Shown here: piece after piece, positions 44,671-56,602 of the stretch | Position numbering within the stretch: position 1 is the stretch's first letter | Layout of the letters: the number at the start of each line of letters is the position of its first letter | Assembly (NCBI GenBank): GCA_012656075.1 | Contig: JAAKBF010000305.1 | Location: 21,370-85,369 of the forward strand | From: Phytophthora hibernalis | Taxonomy: Eukaryota; Oomycota; Peronosporomycetes; Peronosporales; Peronosporaceae | DNA length: 64,000 nucleotides | Direction of reading: 5' to 3' | Notes under the pieces: model-generated | What the model saw: the letters and a program-made list of their open reading frames with translations, nothing else | Told to the model about the DNA's origin: nothing | The model's database searches: none | Translations under genes and position numbers: made by a program

Positions 44671-46567
44671 TTGGTCTTTCGGAAAAATTATCTCAGTAAT
44701 CCAGCGACTGCACAATGGATCTACACCGGCAAGCCGTTCATCCCACCAAAAGCAACACTTCATCAACTCGAAAACTTACAGAAGCATTTTATCTGGAGAG
44801 CATCCGCAAGCACAGAATCCAGCACTCACAAAATTAACACGGCTTTACTATTCACGCCCAAATCAGCAGGAGGACTAGGACTTCAGGATATCTCGAGGAC
44901 ACTATAGGCACCTCGCTGCAATTTGGCGGGATAATGGCTACACACACCTGCAGACGCATATACGAAAGCATGGCACGCTCTCGTACACCCTGGCGAGGAA
45001 ACAACGGACTAATGCTGTGCATTTCGTCCGACTTCGAGAAAAATGATCAGCAACGCAACAAAAGAAACCAATGGACGACTCACGATTTCAGCACAGGCCT
45101 TAGGTAAGCTAGAATTGTGGGAGGCGCAATCCCAAGAACTACATCGGGACGAGGCCCACGACGAACAACTACAACAAGTATTAGTAGAAGGCCCATCTCA
45201 CGCATCCAGCTTCTGGCTCACTGACGACACCATCTACTTCAGATTATCAAGCGTTACACGAACAGCTATGCTACCTGATCATGCGGCATTTCTACTACAA
45301 GCACCATGGAACAACAACGCAAACATCATCAACAAACACGGGAGACCACTACGGAAAAAAGACGTTTCAGCGATTCCAGTATGTCGGATCGCAGATATCG
45401 AGGTATCAGCTATGACAACACAGACTGAAATTGGAGAACACGGTGCTAAAATCAAACCAAATACCAGGAAATCACTCGCTAGAGGAAGACGAGAAGAACA
45501 AGTTCGACAAAGATGCAGCAACGTGCTTCACAGTGTACCATGGAACATGTGGGAACAACCAGAACACGCAGCGACGCCTATATCACTCCCGAATATCCAG
45601 AAGCAACTATAGTGGAACAATGATTCAATTCTCGAGGGCAGTATGATTGCAACGACAACGATGAACCCTCACTCACCAGTACTACGACTAGAACTGCACA
45701 ATGAAGGGTGGACTTGGAAAATCGCATGGGCGGAGTCAAACTACTCGACCAACGAGGGCTACCAAAGAACTCCAAGCTTGTCAACGAGTTATTGGCAAAG
45801 TATTTGCATCCAGCCCGCAAACATGCTTCTATCCGTGGACAACACACAGATGGACAATGCCCAAGAACATCCCAGCACATCTTCAAGGACAACGATCACG
45901 ACACTTTCGACAATTGCAGGAAACCGACCTACAACCAATCGTTGAGAAAATAACGGAACGGGCGATAACGTCAACTTGGGGGAAGCAGCACTGACGCAAA
46001 GTCCTGACAATTTGTGGGACCAACATGGAGGGTTTACTGACTACCAGAATTGGACAATCTATCGAGCAGCAATCGGCGCATTAAACCTATGGCACAAATG
46101 GTGACCAGACAACTGTGCCACAAAACGACTGCATCTGTACAACTGAAACAATCGACCATATACTCTGGGCTTGTCCAACAGCGCAAGCAGCATGGACTAA
46201 ATGGACCGACCAATGGATGGGACAATCACTCAGCGAAGGACGACGACAAAACCTAGAATCAGCAGCAGCAGCGAGAACAGCTCCGCCACTTACAATTGAG
46301 TTTGTAGCTAGGGGGCAGAAATGCGTTACTAGATGGACACCATATCCCACAACGGCATTGACGACATTATGGAGAATCTGGACTACAGTGACTCCAGTAC
46401 TGCTAGGGCGACTACGCAACAAGATCACATTTGAGAGAGAGGTAATATCAGTGATATTATCTCTGCGTAGACTGCTGCTTGTTTTTAACACAAGCAGCAG
46501 TCTACGCAGCAGGAAAATTCCAAGTCCTGGTAATCGCAAGCGCTTGAAAACGGAACCCACGAGCTAA
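44671..46567 (+). pseudogene. LINE (non-LTR retrotransposon) 3' remnant
   Basis: The C-terminal part of a LINE reverse transcriptase protein is recognisable: FIPPKATLHQLENLQKHFIW and SAGGLGLQDIS near 44740-44900. A long linker follows (ORF 45043-45612 and further pieces). A reverse-transcriptase zinc-binding segment (zf-RVT) then appears in 46115-46567: CICTTETIDHILWACP then AQAAWTKW. The RT catalytic core and endonuclease are missing, as expected for 5' truncation of LINEs. Frames change at least four times. A perfect hairpin interrupts the end. Confidence 0.75.
46463..46509. repeat. Perfect 20-bp hairpin in the LINE remnant
   Basis: Arms 46463-46482 and 46490-46509 (CTGCGTAGACTGCTGCTTGT and its complement) are exact, with a 7-base loop. 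A second small palindrome (TAATATCA-G-TGATATTA) lies directly upstream. Confidence 0.92.
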
Positions 46568-47157
46568 AATTCAAGGAATCTGCTTGTGTATTTGGCATAG
46601 CATCATGATGACAATCAACACGAATGAACCAGTACCCAAGCTAGTCAAGTGTACGCTACAGTATCAATTTAGCACGACACCAGCAGAATAAGTACACTGA
46701 GGATGGATACTTTTAACAGAAGAAAAAGAAGAGCAGTGAAGCGGCAAGCAAAAGGTTGAAACCCACAAATAGATCTTATTTAACAGGTCTATCGATTTCT
46801 AAAATATTAAAAAACTGGCGTTCTACCTGAATCGAGGGCCACTCAAGTTGCCACCAGTGTGGCCTGTATTCTACATTTGGAATGGCATGCGAGAACGTGG
46901 AACCTGAAGAGGTTATCATCGCCTCTGCACCCAGGCGAAGTCTCAACTGGGGCGCGGAGAAGGTACGTATGCATATACAAGTTAAATATTAAGTCTCACA
47001 CTAATAGTTATGCTGCTTTGTTTTCTTGGAGGTTAGACTCATAAACTTCTTCTTCTTCGGTTCAAAGACAATATCTTGGCTGCGAAGTTCCTCAGCAAAC
47101 GTGGTAGGTTTTTTCATGAATGCTCAACATATTGTTTATGCTATTGTAGAAACTGTG
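46568..47157. other. AT-rich spacer between LINE and Gypsy C
   Basis: No gene. A dispersed A-rich stretch near 46730-46830 may be part of the LINE 3' untranslated region. Short ORFs here lack any family signature. Confidence 0.4.
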
Positions 47158-47378
47158 GTGTTGGGTTTTGGGGCCAAGCGGTCACAGCTCGGTCACCCGA
47201 TTACCGACGTTGTGCCTTTCGGTGAAACGCAATAACGTCACATCCAACCCGGCGTAAGGGACCGTTCCTGGTCTTCAGGTTAGGTCCAACGCTCGTTGAC
47301 CTGACAAGGGGAAGCGAGTGTTGTTGGTGGGACTCATACCATTTGGTAGTGAGAATTGCTGCGTGATCCTACAAGACA
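47158..47378 (+). repeat. Probable 5' LTR of Gypsy element C
   Basis: The right end is set by the primer binding site that follows; the LTR ends ACAAGACA. The left end is taken at TGTTGGG near 47158 by the TG...CA rule and is uncertain. No second copy is in the window to confirm it. Confidence 0.45.
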
Positions 47379-47380
47379 AC

Positions 47381-47400
47381 TAGTGCCGCGACCCGGGATC
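47381..47400 (+). other. Primer binding site of Gypsy C (TGG altered to TAG)
   Basis: TAGTGCCGCGACCCGGGATC is the complement of a tRNA-like 3' end (GATCCCGGGTCGCGGCA) followed by CTA, where CCA is expected. One G-to-A change would explain it. Confidence 0.6.
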
Positions 47401-47485
47401 GGGAGTGATCTTCTGTGTATATTGGTTGTATATTGGTTTTACCCTAGCGAGCATTCAAGAGAAGAAATAAGATAAGGAGAGAGAA

Positions 47486-49940
47486 ATGGAGGAACGAGTG
47501 AAGTCAGCGGGACCAGAAACGCCGATGAAGTCAAGTCGGACGCGCACCGAGGATTCGATGCGCTCAAGTTCGCCGTTCGTGACGCTAAGTACGTTGGTGC
47601 CGGCCAACGAGAGTTCGGACAAATTTGACGAGCATATGTACTACTCTGATGCCAATGAAGAAGATAAAGAAGATAACCTGAAAGAGACGGCAGCGATGAC
47701 CGAGCTTTTGGAAGCCGATGTGGTATCCGCAGGACGCAGCGGAGGGGTGAAGTCGCTCGCGCGAAACCTCACCGAGGAATTGGACGAAGTGGCTGGTCTC
47801 GAACCAGCTCACGGGGCAATCAAGATGGAGCCAACGATATGCGGTCGTCGGTGATAGCCGAGGATGCGAATCCTCGGTCGAGTGGGGCCGGCCTCCTCTT
47901 AATAGAGATACCCCATCCGCCAATAGAGTGTCTAGAAGTAGATCGGACGCCTTGTTGATACTACGATCTTCGCGACGACTCGTCTGACGAAGGTTCGTTC
48001 GACGTTGAAGACCACGGGGGTGACCTAACGAGAGAGTGGGCGCGCCAAATCCGAGAGTTGGGTCTTGGCACCGAGACCTAAAATTGTCACGCATCTACCC
48101 TCGGCAATATCAAGCCGTACATCGGACTCCGCAATAATGGTGAAAAGATCATACAGTGGCTCCGAGCTTTCATCTATGAGATCAAAGGGACGCGCACGCC
48201 GCCCAACGAATGGTGCATGGTGTTTGAGCTGAGTCTCCAGGACGGGGCTCTGCATTGGTACCGACAGCTCCCGCTCAAGACGAGGAGTACTTGGAATTTG
48301 TTGACCTATGCGTTCGTCAAGTACTACTGCTCCCGTTTAACCAGTCTGCAAAGACTCGGTACTTCTTGGCAAAGCGAGAAGAAAAGAGCATGTCTGCGAC
48401 TACCTCAACCGACTAAACGGTTATGCTCGCGACGCTGAAGTGCAGTTTGAGCACGGTAGGCGCGAAACCAAGGACCATATCGATCATTCTCGATTCGTGC
48501 GAGGACCGAGGGTTGGAATGCTTGGGTCATGTCCGTGCCAAGGACATTCACGACCTGGAGGGCACGATTAATGACATCCTGCGTCGCCGCGAACAAAATT
48601 CGAGACATGAGACCTCGGTCCGACGTACTCGGAGTCGCGAAGATGGACACCGACGCGAAAATGGGCGCTCCGATAATTCACGGGATAGTTATCGCCGAGA
48701 CCGACGAAGCCGAGAAGACAATCGTCGCCGAGACGACCGTTACCTTGACGAGAATCGCCGTCGGGATGAAAGTCAGTACCGACCGAAGGTTACGCTTACC
48801 GACGCGTTGGCAAGTATTGTAGCTGCACTGAACGTGAAAAGATCGGTCGATTTGCGCGGAGGGTACTCAGAGACGCAGAGTAGCGAATGTGACGACACCG
48901 AGGACTATGGCTCAGAATATTACTCTGGCGATGATGACCGATACTCGTACGAGATCTCGGATGACGGTTATTACTCAGGCGATAATGGCCGATGCTCTGA
49001 CGAGTACTCGGACGACGGGTATTACTCTGGCAATGATGACCGATGCTCTGACGAGCGCTGGAACGACGGGTATTACTCTGGTGACGACGACCGATACACT
49101 GACGAATACTCGAATGACGAATCTTACTCGGTCGTTGAGACCGATGCTCTGAAGAGTACACGGACGACAGGTATTACTCTGTCGAAGATGACCGATGCTC
49201 TGACGTGTACTCGGACGACGAGTATTACTTTGGCAATGATGACCGATGCTCTGACGAGCGCTGGAACGACGGGTATTACTCTGGTGACGACGACCGATAC
49301 ACTGACGAATACTCGAATGACGAATCTTACTCGGTCGTTGATGACCGATGCTCTGAAGAGTACTCGGACGACAGGTATTACTCCGTCGATGATGACCGAT
49401 ACTCGGACGAGTATTTAGACGACGGGCATGCGTCGAACGAGTGGTCACTGAACGCTGCAGGAGAAGAACCATACAGCATGCAAGTGATTGGAGGCTCGAC
49501 CGAGGATCTGACGATCAATGGACGCGAGTGGGAAGAATTCAAGTTACCTCGACAAAAACCACGTCTGAGTACTCATGATGTGTGGATCCGACGGGTTGGG
49601 AACATAGTGCCCACCGTAACGAGGTTCCGACGGGAGCAGCCCACGGTGGTTCGGCTAACAAATGTGTCTCCGAAGGTTGCTTATTGCGCGAAGAACGAGC
49701 CTATACTGCTATGGGTACAACAAGGCGACCTTCCGCGACAAAGGGCACACCCGGCTGAGCTCGGCCAAGTATGAAAAATGGCAAGCATTGGCGTATGCAG
49801 AGTGTTGCCACGATGGTTTGTTCAAGCGCGAATGCCAGCTATGCGGACGAAGGTTAGCGAACGAGCCGCCCGTGGTAGAACGACGAGTCTATCTGACCCC
49901 TCGCGGCAAGTTGTCCGATGATTCCAACCAAGTGGGGTAA
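47486..49940 (+). pseudogene. Gag of Gypsy C with acidic repeat domain
   Basis: ATG 47486 opens an N-terminal acidic domain. After frame changes the retrotransposon-gag core appears near 48130-48350 (MVFELSLQDGALHWYRQLPL then KTRSTWNLLTYAFVKYY). ORF 48423-49418 continues with an Arg-rich segment (RRDRRSREDNRRRDDRYLDE) and an acidic Ser/Asp/Tyr repeat encoded by the minisatellite. ORF 49205-49774 picks up the same frame after a one-base loss and leads to a Cys-containing end (CCHDGLFKRECQLCGRR) near 49805-49855. No protease, RT or integrase follows; the element is cut off after gag, near 50050. Confidence 0.75.
48917..49428 (+). repeat. 51-bp minisatellite inside Gypsy C gag
   Basis: There are about ten units of 51 bp (17 codons; type DDRCSDEYSDDGYYSGN). 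A higher-order duplication of about 200 bp is visible: the blocks starting near 49032 and 49231 are almost identical. One unit is a base short (GTTGAGACCG against GTTGATGACCG), which causes the frameshift at about 49137. Confidence 0.85.
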
Positions 49941-50051
49941 CACCGAGGAGTTGAACCGTGGAGACCGACCCGTCATAATGGTGACGCTCCGACCCTCGGA
50001 CGGGTCTGTCAGTGATGACTCGTCCGACGATGACACCAATTCAGCAACGTC

Positions 50052-50504
50052 CTAGGGTTCTGACGGAGCAGCCGCTAGCCATACGAGCGGTGACGAACTG
50101 ACGCAAAGTGGCATGTCCCGCACATCTGCGGCCTTCATCATCACCTTTCGAAGTAGTAGATATGTGTCGGCATGTTGTCGAATTTGCCGTGTAGCGAGCA
50201 CGCATAATTCAGCACGGGTCTTGACGTCAATACACCGTCTGACCTTTGTCGTCAGTGCAACTTGAGCCAGCACATTGACAATTTCTACGCCGACGTCCGG
50301 GAACACATTACGCTCGTCTCGCGGCTCCATCGCTGAGGTGCGCTTGAGACTTACAAGCCGCAACCTGAGCTGACTGGCTGTCCTCTTCGACCTCGCCATG
50401 CGACGCTCCACGTACTCCTATGTTACTCGTATTCCGTCGTTCTCAAACTCCAACGCAATCTGGACTAGCTGCTTGTCCTCCCAGCCAAAGAAGCTGGTGC
50501 GCAT
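50052..50504 (-). pseudogene. Myb/SANT-like protein fragment with TAG stop
   Basis: From ATG 50504, FFGWEDKQLVQIALEFENDG fits the first part of a Myb/SANT-like domain. The second part, EYVERRMARSKRTASQLRLR, follows directly after a TAG at 50418-50420, where the family has a Trp. The rest (to 50052) is helical and unrecognised. Such Myb-like ORFs are common near oomycete transposons. The stop makes it non-functional as read. Confidence 0.5.
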
Positions 50505-51397
50505 GAGGGGCTATCAGAATGATGTGCGTGTGCCTTGAAATTTCTATAGCCTCGCTGTCGGTGACTGGTGCGTTTAAATAGATGTATGCATATGCAAAAA
50601 GAATGGCGATGACTGGGTGGAAGCGATATCTGTTTTGGTAAGATATGTAAGAAGATGGGGATCCCTAGTTTAGGTTCGCAATGAAGGTGATTCTGGGAGA
50701 GTGGTTACAGTGACCTTAACTCGCCGGAGGGGGTCATTTAAATTAAGCAGGCCAGCTATAATCCCCCATTGTAGTTTCATACACGGTACACACGCAATTT
50801 ACATTTCATGTACCGGAACAACCTACTTGAATCTATCCAATTAGGCTAATCGCAGGTTTGAGCAGATAATATTCACGTAGCAGCGCTTCTCCCTCGGCGC
50901 TAGCCAAGCATTTCAAATTCGTTTTACATGTAAATGACTTAAGTTTGTATACCATAGTATACACAAGTTGTCCATGAAAGGGTTAATGAAGGATCGAGTC
51001 CCCTTTTGGGAGAAACTCTGGATACGACCGTCCGGGAATTATAGCAACCTTAAGCCATAAGCAACCCTTCCGGTAACCTTAGCCAGCTAAAAGCGACCCT
51101 AGAAACAACTGTTTTCTAAGATTCATTCACCTAACGCTTTTGGAGGACGGGTGTCTTTGCTCAATCTTCTACGTTCCGAGGCTACGATTGTCTTCGCGAA
51201 CTATTTTCTGTTTTGAAGAAGCTGCTAAATTGGTTGTAGCTTGCGAGCTAAGAGCAATGTCAAACGCACGATTTGATGCTTCAACTTCGCTCTTTTGTCC
51301 GAAGCATAGGTCAAGGTGCCCATAGTTATTTTGTTCTCGTTGGAAGCTTACACGAGAACCGAAGTTAGAATGCAGTTGGAAGTCATCGTTAACATAT
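50505..51397. other. Spacer with short repeat remnants
   Basis: No supported gene. A segment near 50937-50985 (TATAGTATACACAAG ... GAAAGGGTTA) resembles 30262-30320, so a common small repeat is present in both places. Minor ORFs (51140-51325) show no signature. Confidence 0.4.
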
Positions 51398-51910
51398 CTA
51401 AATATTTGTATAAAGATCTGAACGTCCTTTCGAAGCTCTATGTCTACATGGCGTGTGTATCACGCAGTAGCTCTCCTCAGCACAATCTAACAGTAGTAGT
51501 AGCAGCATCAGCTGCTCGCTGAAGTGAACTAAGTGGCCGTGTTCTGCTGCATCTACATCAACATACCCGCGCCAGCGTCTAGGCACTGCAGCAGGTCGGC
51601 CACTGCCATTGCCTTGGTGCTGGCCCCGTCCAGCACAAAACTCAGCCCCGGCACCATCCAGCAGCAGCACCGACTCGACCGCCAAGCTCACGCGGTCGAC
51701 GTTCAGGAACAGAAGCAGTTTCATCCAGCGGCAGGTTAGCCGCCACTCCCGCACCAATTTTGCTCCCAGCTGCAGTTCGGCCACCAGCGAGTAGGTGATG
51801 TTCAGGAGCGCAGTCACCTTGTCCGCGCGGTGGACGCCCATCAGCAGCTCGCTCACCCATTCCCGGCAGCCTCATGGCGCAGTCCGCGAGGTGCATCAGC
51901 TCAGCCCCGA
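51398..51910 (-). pseudogene. Unidentified helical protein fragment
   Basis: ORF 51856-51398 (SELLMGVHRADKVTALLNIT, REWRLTCRWMKLLLFLNVDR) joins, through a one-base shift near 51860, an upstream piece (LMHLADCAMRLPGMG). It is Leu-rich and helical with higher GC than its surroundings, and it looks like host-derived coding sequence. No family was recognised. The C-terminal VSLAVESVLLLDGAGAEF is followed by low-complexity sequence. Confidence 0.35.
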
Positions 51911-52348
51911 CAATATCAGATCAAGCACTGCACCAGCTTGGCGAGGCCACAGCTCTCGGCGGCAGCGGTTACAGCACAATTTGACGGGCGACATCAGGTT
52001 TTTGCTGTACATTCAGGTAGATCAGTCATAGCACCCTTCAGTTTAGCGCGGATGTTCGCTTTCGTCGTGAATAGGTTTTGGGGAAACTAAAATTTGGGAA
52101 CTTTATCCCAGCAAGTCCATGACTGTTTTGGGCACATCCAGGTCGTTGGCGTCGTTTTGTTTACTTCTCGGCACATGCATACACTATGCGTGAGGCTGAA
52201 TGTCGTCATCTCTATAGGTTAGCGATCCTCCCGGCATCAAACGATGCACCTGCGTCGTTTCCTGCTCTTCTTATCATGAATTAGCTTTGAGGCAACGGCA
52301 GTGCAACGCTGCTGAGAGGGCTGCCTGCGCTGGGGTCGACCGTCGGCT
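51911..52348. other. Flank of truncated element A'
   Basis: No gene is seen. The boundary with A' at 52349 is sharp and corresponds to position ~3606 of element A. Confidence 0.45.
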
Positions 52349-54033
52349 GATCTTGCCAGTCACTTTGGCTTGTCGGAACCACTTTCCCGGCGCATGATGC
52401 TTCCAGTATCCGCGAGATTCTCCAGGTAGGAGATCTGTGGGCGATATGGACGCATCCGATCGGTGGAGTTCACCGACGCGTGGAGTTCCAGGATTTGGGA
52501 GAACTACAGTAATCTAACCATCTGCAGGTCTAAACCACTCTTCCTTCTCTTGTTGCTTCCAATAACCTCTAGGCTCTCTGGAGTGGATATCCAAGGTCAT
52601 AGTCGCGGCATCCTATCGGTCGAACTCGTTCGATCGACGAAGATTCGAGTCCTGGTCAGTTCGCTTCTCGTGCAGATCATATGTATTACCGCGTAGATCT
52701 GGTCGACTGTTAACTCGATCTACCGATCTCTGGTTCAAAAATGCATAGATGCAGTAGCTAGAACGCTTGGCTCGTACGGGATTCCAACCCGACGAGCGTC
52801 CTAGTTTAACATCTTTTCAGCAGTCTCAGGCAACATGCCCGCATGCTTCGATCTGGTTGTAGAATTCCTCCATCGGGCATTTCCCCATGTCATGTAGCTC
52901 TCCGCATCCTCGGCACACGAACAAGCAGTGGTCCGCGGGATGACCCCTCTTGCCGCATTTCTGGCAGATGAGACGTCTCCAACAGCGTAGATCCGTATGC
53001 TTCCGAGACCCGCAGTGCGCGCATCGCCCTCGATCCGGTCCGTCGTGGTGGACTTGATTCCGATGATCCGGGAGAGGCCGATCGGGCGCCGTCTGGGGCG
53101 GTCGAGGTGGATCCTGGGCCGAATGGGGTTCTCCGGCCGGGATCGATCTCTCTTCGGCGGAAGCAAGATAGATCACCTTCGAATCCGACCCGTCCGACCC
53201 TATGTCCGATCCCGAGTCTGCACGTTGCGCTTGGATCGCTTGTACCGCTCGCTTGGTCGGGGTTGCCGGTGCGGGATTCGATGTTTTCTGCCGATACTTG
53301 GATCCGAACGCAGACTTCTTCTGTCTGTTCTTCGCTCGTTCGCGATCGCGGAGGACCTCCTCCAACTCATCGACGTCAGCCAGTCGGAGCAGCGTTAGCT
53401 GATCTCCTAGCTCCTGATATAAGAAGTCACGCAAGACCTTCTCATGATACATCTTCTCGTGTTCTTGCTCAAATTTAACTTCCTTCCGCTCCGATCTTCG
53501 GTGTCCGATTCCGGGGTTTTCAGCTTCTTCTTCGCCATCTTGCCTTTCTTCTTCTTCGGCATCTGCTTGGGAACTTCGGAAGTCTCGACACCGGTGAACG
53601 CAGGGCGTTCGGTCTTCGCGATCGGGAACGCGGGAGTCCCGGACGGGACAAAGTGTAAGGTTCACGTTTGACCTTCTCTTCTCACACGGCCGGGGCCGCG
53701 AAAGCGGAGAACACATAAGGCTAGGGAGGGCCTGGTCTTCTGTGTTCTTCTGCAGATCTCGATTCGCATCGAGATCTGCGAGGGTCCCCGAAGGGACCTG
53801 GGGAGGAAATCGAGGTTTCTCCTCTAGATCCGGATCCGGATCTATATCTTGTCTGTCGACAGAGCTCCTCTCAGGACTCTGCCGATCTGCGGATCACGCT
53901 TCATTCAGCGGCGTCGTCGTCAATCCGATCTCCGATGACGCTTGTTCCCTTGTTCAATCTTCACTTGCACTTCTTCTTTATCGGACTCACGGTGAAATCC
54001 TGAGTCACCAAGAGATCCGGGCACGCGCACCAT
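52349..54033 (-). pseudogene. Gag and leader of truncated Gypsy element A'
   Basis: This is the inverted partial copy of A positions ~598-3606. ORF 53716-52826 holds an N-terminal part that joins directly to the late-gag region (KVLRDFLYQELGDQLTLLRL), so about 1.3 kb corresponding to A 1225-2520 is missing, in frame. The nucleocapsid is better preserved than in A, with three knuckles: CAHCGSRKHTDLRC, CQKCGKRGHPADHC and CRGCGELHDMGKC. Protease and everything downstream are absent. Confidence 0.85.
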
Positions 54034-55129
54034 TGTGGTGTAGCGGGATCAGCCAAAATCTTGTTAAGGCCAGATCCGACTTCCCACTGCGCCCAGACAC
54101 CAACTAACGGAGAGGGTCCCCGATGATCCGTGATCTGCCGAACTTGGTCTCACCTTGTGTACCCGTTGGTGGGCTGGATCTGCTCTCTCGGGACTCCGAA
54201 GAGTGCAGTGACGAGAAGTCTTGAACGTCCTGGCGGGACGCGGGGACGGGGTGGAGTAGCGCGGAAGTCTTCACGCTACAGCCGAGTATATGGATCGATC
54301 GGGGTTGTCTAGAATCGATCGAGGGCTTGGACTTGATCCTAAGCCTAGGGATGCCTTGTGGGCGTTGCTGTCCTTTCCTTTTCCTTTCCTTTGTGTGCTT
54401 GCCGCTTCCAATAGCGGGACTTGAGTTGATGAGAGTTTGAAGACGATCGACGGCCAAGCAGTAGTCCAGTCGATCGAGGTATGCACTAGAACGATAGAGA
54501 CTTAGGTGTAGGAAGATCGACCAATGTATTATCCGATCCTTACGCTACAACACTAGATCTACTAACGCTAGTATGCAAACACCTTATGGGGCCAATGTTC
54601 TTCCCGTCTGGAAGGCACTTGCGATGTTCAGTGCAAATTCGAGTCTGATTTATAGTTATGTCTATCTCAGCCAAACACTTAGTCTGAACTCCACTAAACG
54701 ACCGCTAGATGCCTTGCGTGTCACCTGCCGTCGCTCTTACCCATCCTTCCCGGTGCCTTCGTACACTCGTCGATGTCGACTTCGCCCAATCTTGAGAAAC
54801 AGCTGGTCGATCGGCGGATCCTCGATCGAAGAGCGATCGGGGTGTTACGATCGAGGGGCGATCGAGGTACGATCAGCTGGCACAGCGATCGAGCCACGAT
54901 CGTCGATCGGGAGATTCCGACGCACCGATCGACGTCGATTTGGACTCATCTGCGGTGCCATCTTCTTTGTCTCACTTGATCTCGCCCCTCGACATCAACC
55001 CATGACGTGAGCGCATAGTCCCCGTGAGGCACCCAAGCTTCTTTAGCGGAATCGGCGGTGGTGCTTTTCTTATCTTCGCCCCGTCTTTCTCATAGCCGGT
55101 CCGCCAATCTTATTAGGCGCTTCGCCACA
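54034..55129 (-). repeat. LTR of element A' (complete, 1096 bp)
   Basis: TGTGG/CCACA ends (TGTGGTG at 54034, CCACA at 55129 on the + strand) and the same length as the LTR at 10712-11807. It is followed on its inner side by the primer binding site. It is nearly identical to the third LTR at 63205-64000 and less similar to the LTRs of A. Confidence 0.93.
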
Positions 55130-55207
55130 AGATCATTGTACCAGTATACAAAAACAAGTGCAGTGGTGAAGCTAAGCACACGGAGCATTTGAAATGCACT
55201 CTAATGA

Positions 55208-56602
55208 TCACAAAGTAAACTTAGGAGGCACGAAATAAACACTGTGCGTTGGAGAGCGAGCACACCCGCGTGCAATATCCTCAATGAGTGTGACGTAGGT
55301 ATGTGCATGGCGCTCCAACACCCCTACAAATGTGGGCAGGTTGGGCTTTCGGTTCGGAAACGCTCCGTTTAACTCCCGGTTGTGCCGCTCAGGGGGTTGT
55401 TGGTGCGATTAACGATCCTGCGGTCGATACCACGCACATTCCCGAGTCTTGGGGAACATTTCAATCCAAACACGGCGGAAATAAACCCAAAATCCACCCA
55501 CTTTTCATCGCTGTACCGATAATCTCTCGAAGCGAGAGACTCCTTAATCAGGGTAGTCACGTGGTCGATACCACGAGGGTCAATCTCGTCGTGCGGCTTT
55601 ATCATGAGCAAGTCTAGCCGCCCGCGAGTCATCGCAGTTGCAATCTCCTCAGTGGGGATGTACAACTTCATCATTCGGCGACGGATCGCCTGCTTGAAGT
55701 GAAACAAGTATCCTACGATCGTAGGATCGGGGAATTGATCCCGTACCGCGTTGATCAGAGCCAGCTCGTAATCACACGTGATTGTGCCTGGGTGCATATT
55801 CATTCCGGCAACACTTGCAGAAAATGAAGACAATGCCAATGCGTCCATTCCGTTTTGTTTGTCGTCAACATGGTCACGCATGGCACGAAACAGCGTGATC
55901 CTCTGTCGTAAACCATAATTACCACGCACTGAAAAATGATGATGGCACGCAGCGGAATGTTGCATCCACGAACAGCGAAACGTCTGCGTAGCTCAACAAG
56001 CGAATCAACGCTGGATAACCCCAACTGAGTACACGCTCGGGGCCATTACGTGAATCCCAATTGAAAAACATGGATCCGTCTCGTGCCATCGACAGTGGTG
56101 GAACTTCAACTTGGTCGTGGACTGACCCGCCAAAGTGACGACTCCATGTGCGGTATACGCGAGTGATAACCTGCTCCCGCGACAGACCTCGAGTCAGAGC
56201 ACCAATCACGAACTGTCCCCGAACCTGAGCCGGTGTCGCGGAGACCTGTGACAACGCCAAAGTGTCGGTCTCAGTAGCCATCAGATGACTCACTTCTTCA
56301 GGTACAGTCGTCGGTGCCGAACTTGTAGACGAGTCCTCCGATGAGTCGTCCGATATCTCACTGATAGCATCTTCTCCGGGATGGCGCGTAGCTGTATTGC
56401 ACGAATGCGGAAACTGCTTCTCTCTGACTTCTCCATTCGTGAGCAGGTCAAGTTTCGCAGGACAGCCGGGCCTGCCACGTCGTGGTCGGTAGACGCTGCA
56501 GCAGTATGTCGTCTTGACATCGGGGGCGTAGCATTTGATCAACTGGAACCCCTTCCAGTGAATAGTAGTCCTGAAAGGACTAGAATCCTGGGTATCGCTC
56601 AT
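55208..56602 (-). pseudogene. Second MULE transposase (FLYWCH-like N-terminus, DDE)
   Basis: ATG 56602. The N-terminal ~100 residues hold a zinc-finger-like region with C and H residues (YCCSVYRPRRGRPGCPAKL ... FPHSC), resembling FLYWCH-type domains found in MULEs. The catalytic part has LFVDATFRC (first Asp, 55980), ITCDYELALINAV (second Asp, 55770) and FHFKQAIRRRM. The Glu block RTNNPLE lies in another frame after a shift near 55400. The coding sense then continues to a stop at 55208-55210. Frame changes near 55940 and 55400 break it. No SWIM finger or ULP1 domain is seen, so this is a different MULE type from that at 21966. Confidence 0.82.

Noticed and set aside
48917..49428. CRISPR-like array
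   Set aside because: 51-bp units are contiguous with no unique spacers, keep the codon frame and lie in gag of a eukaryotic retroelement.
48796..49472. Minus-strand His/Arg/Ser-rich ORFs over the gag minisatellite
   Set aside because: Produced by the 51-bp repeat read backwards; the periodicity alone explains the open frame.
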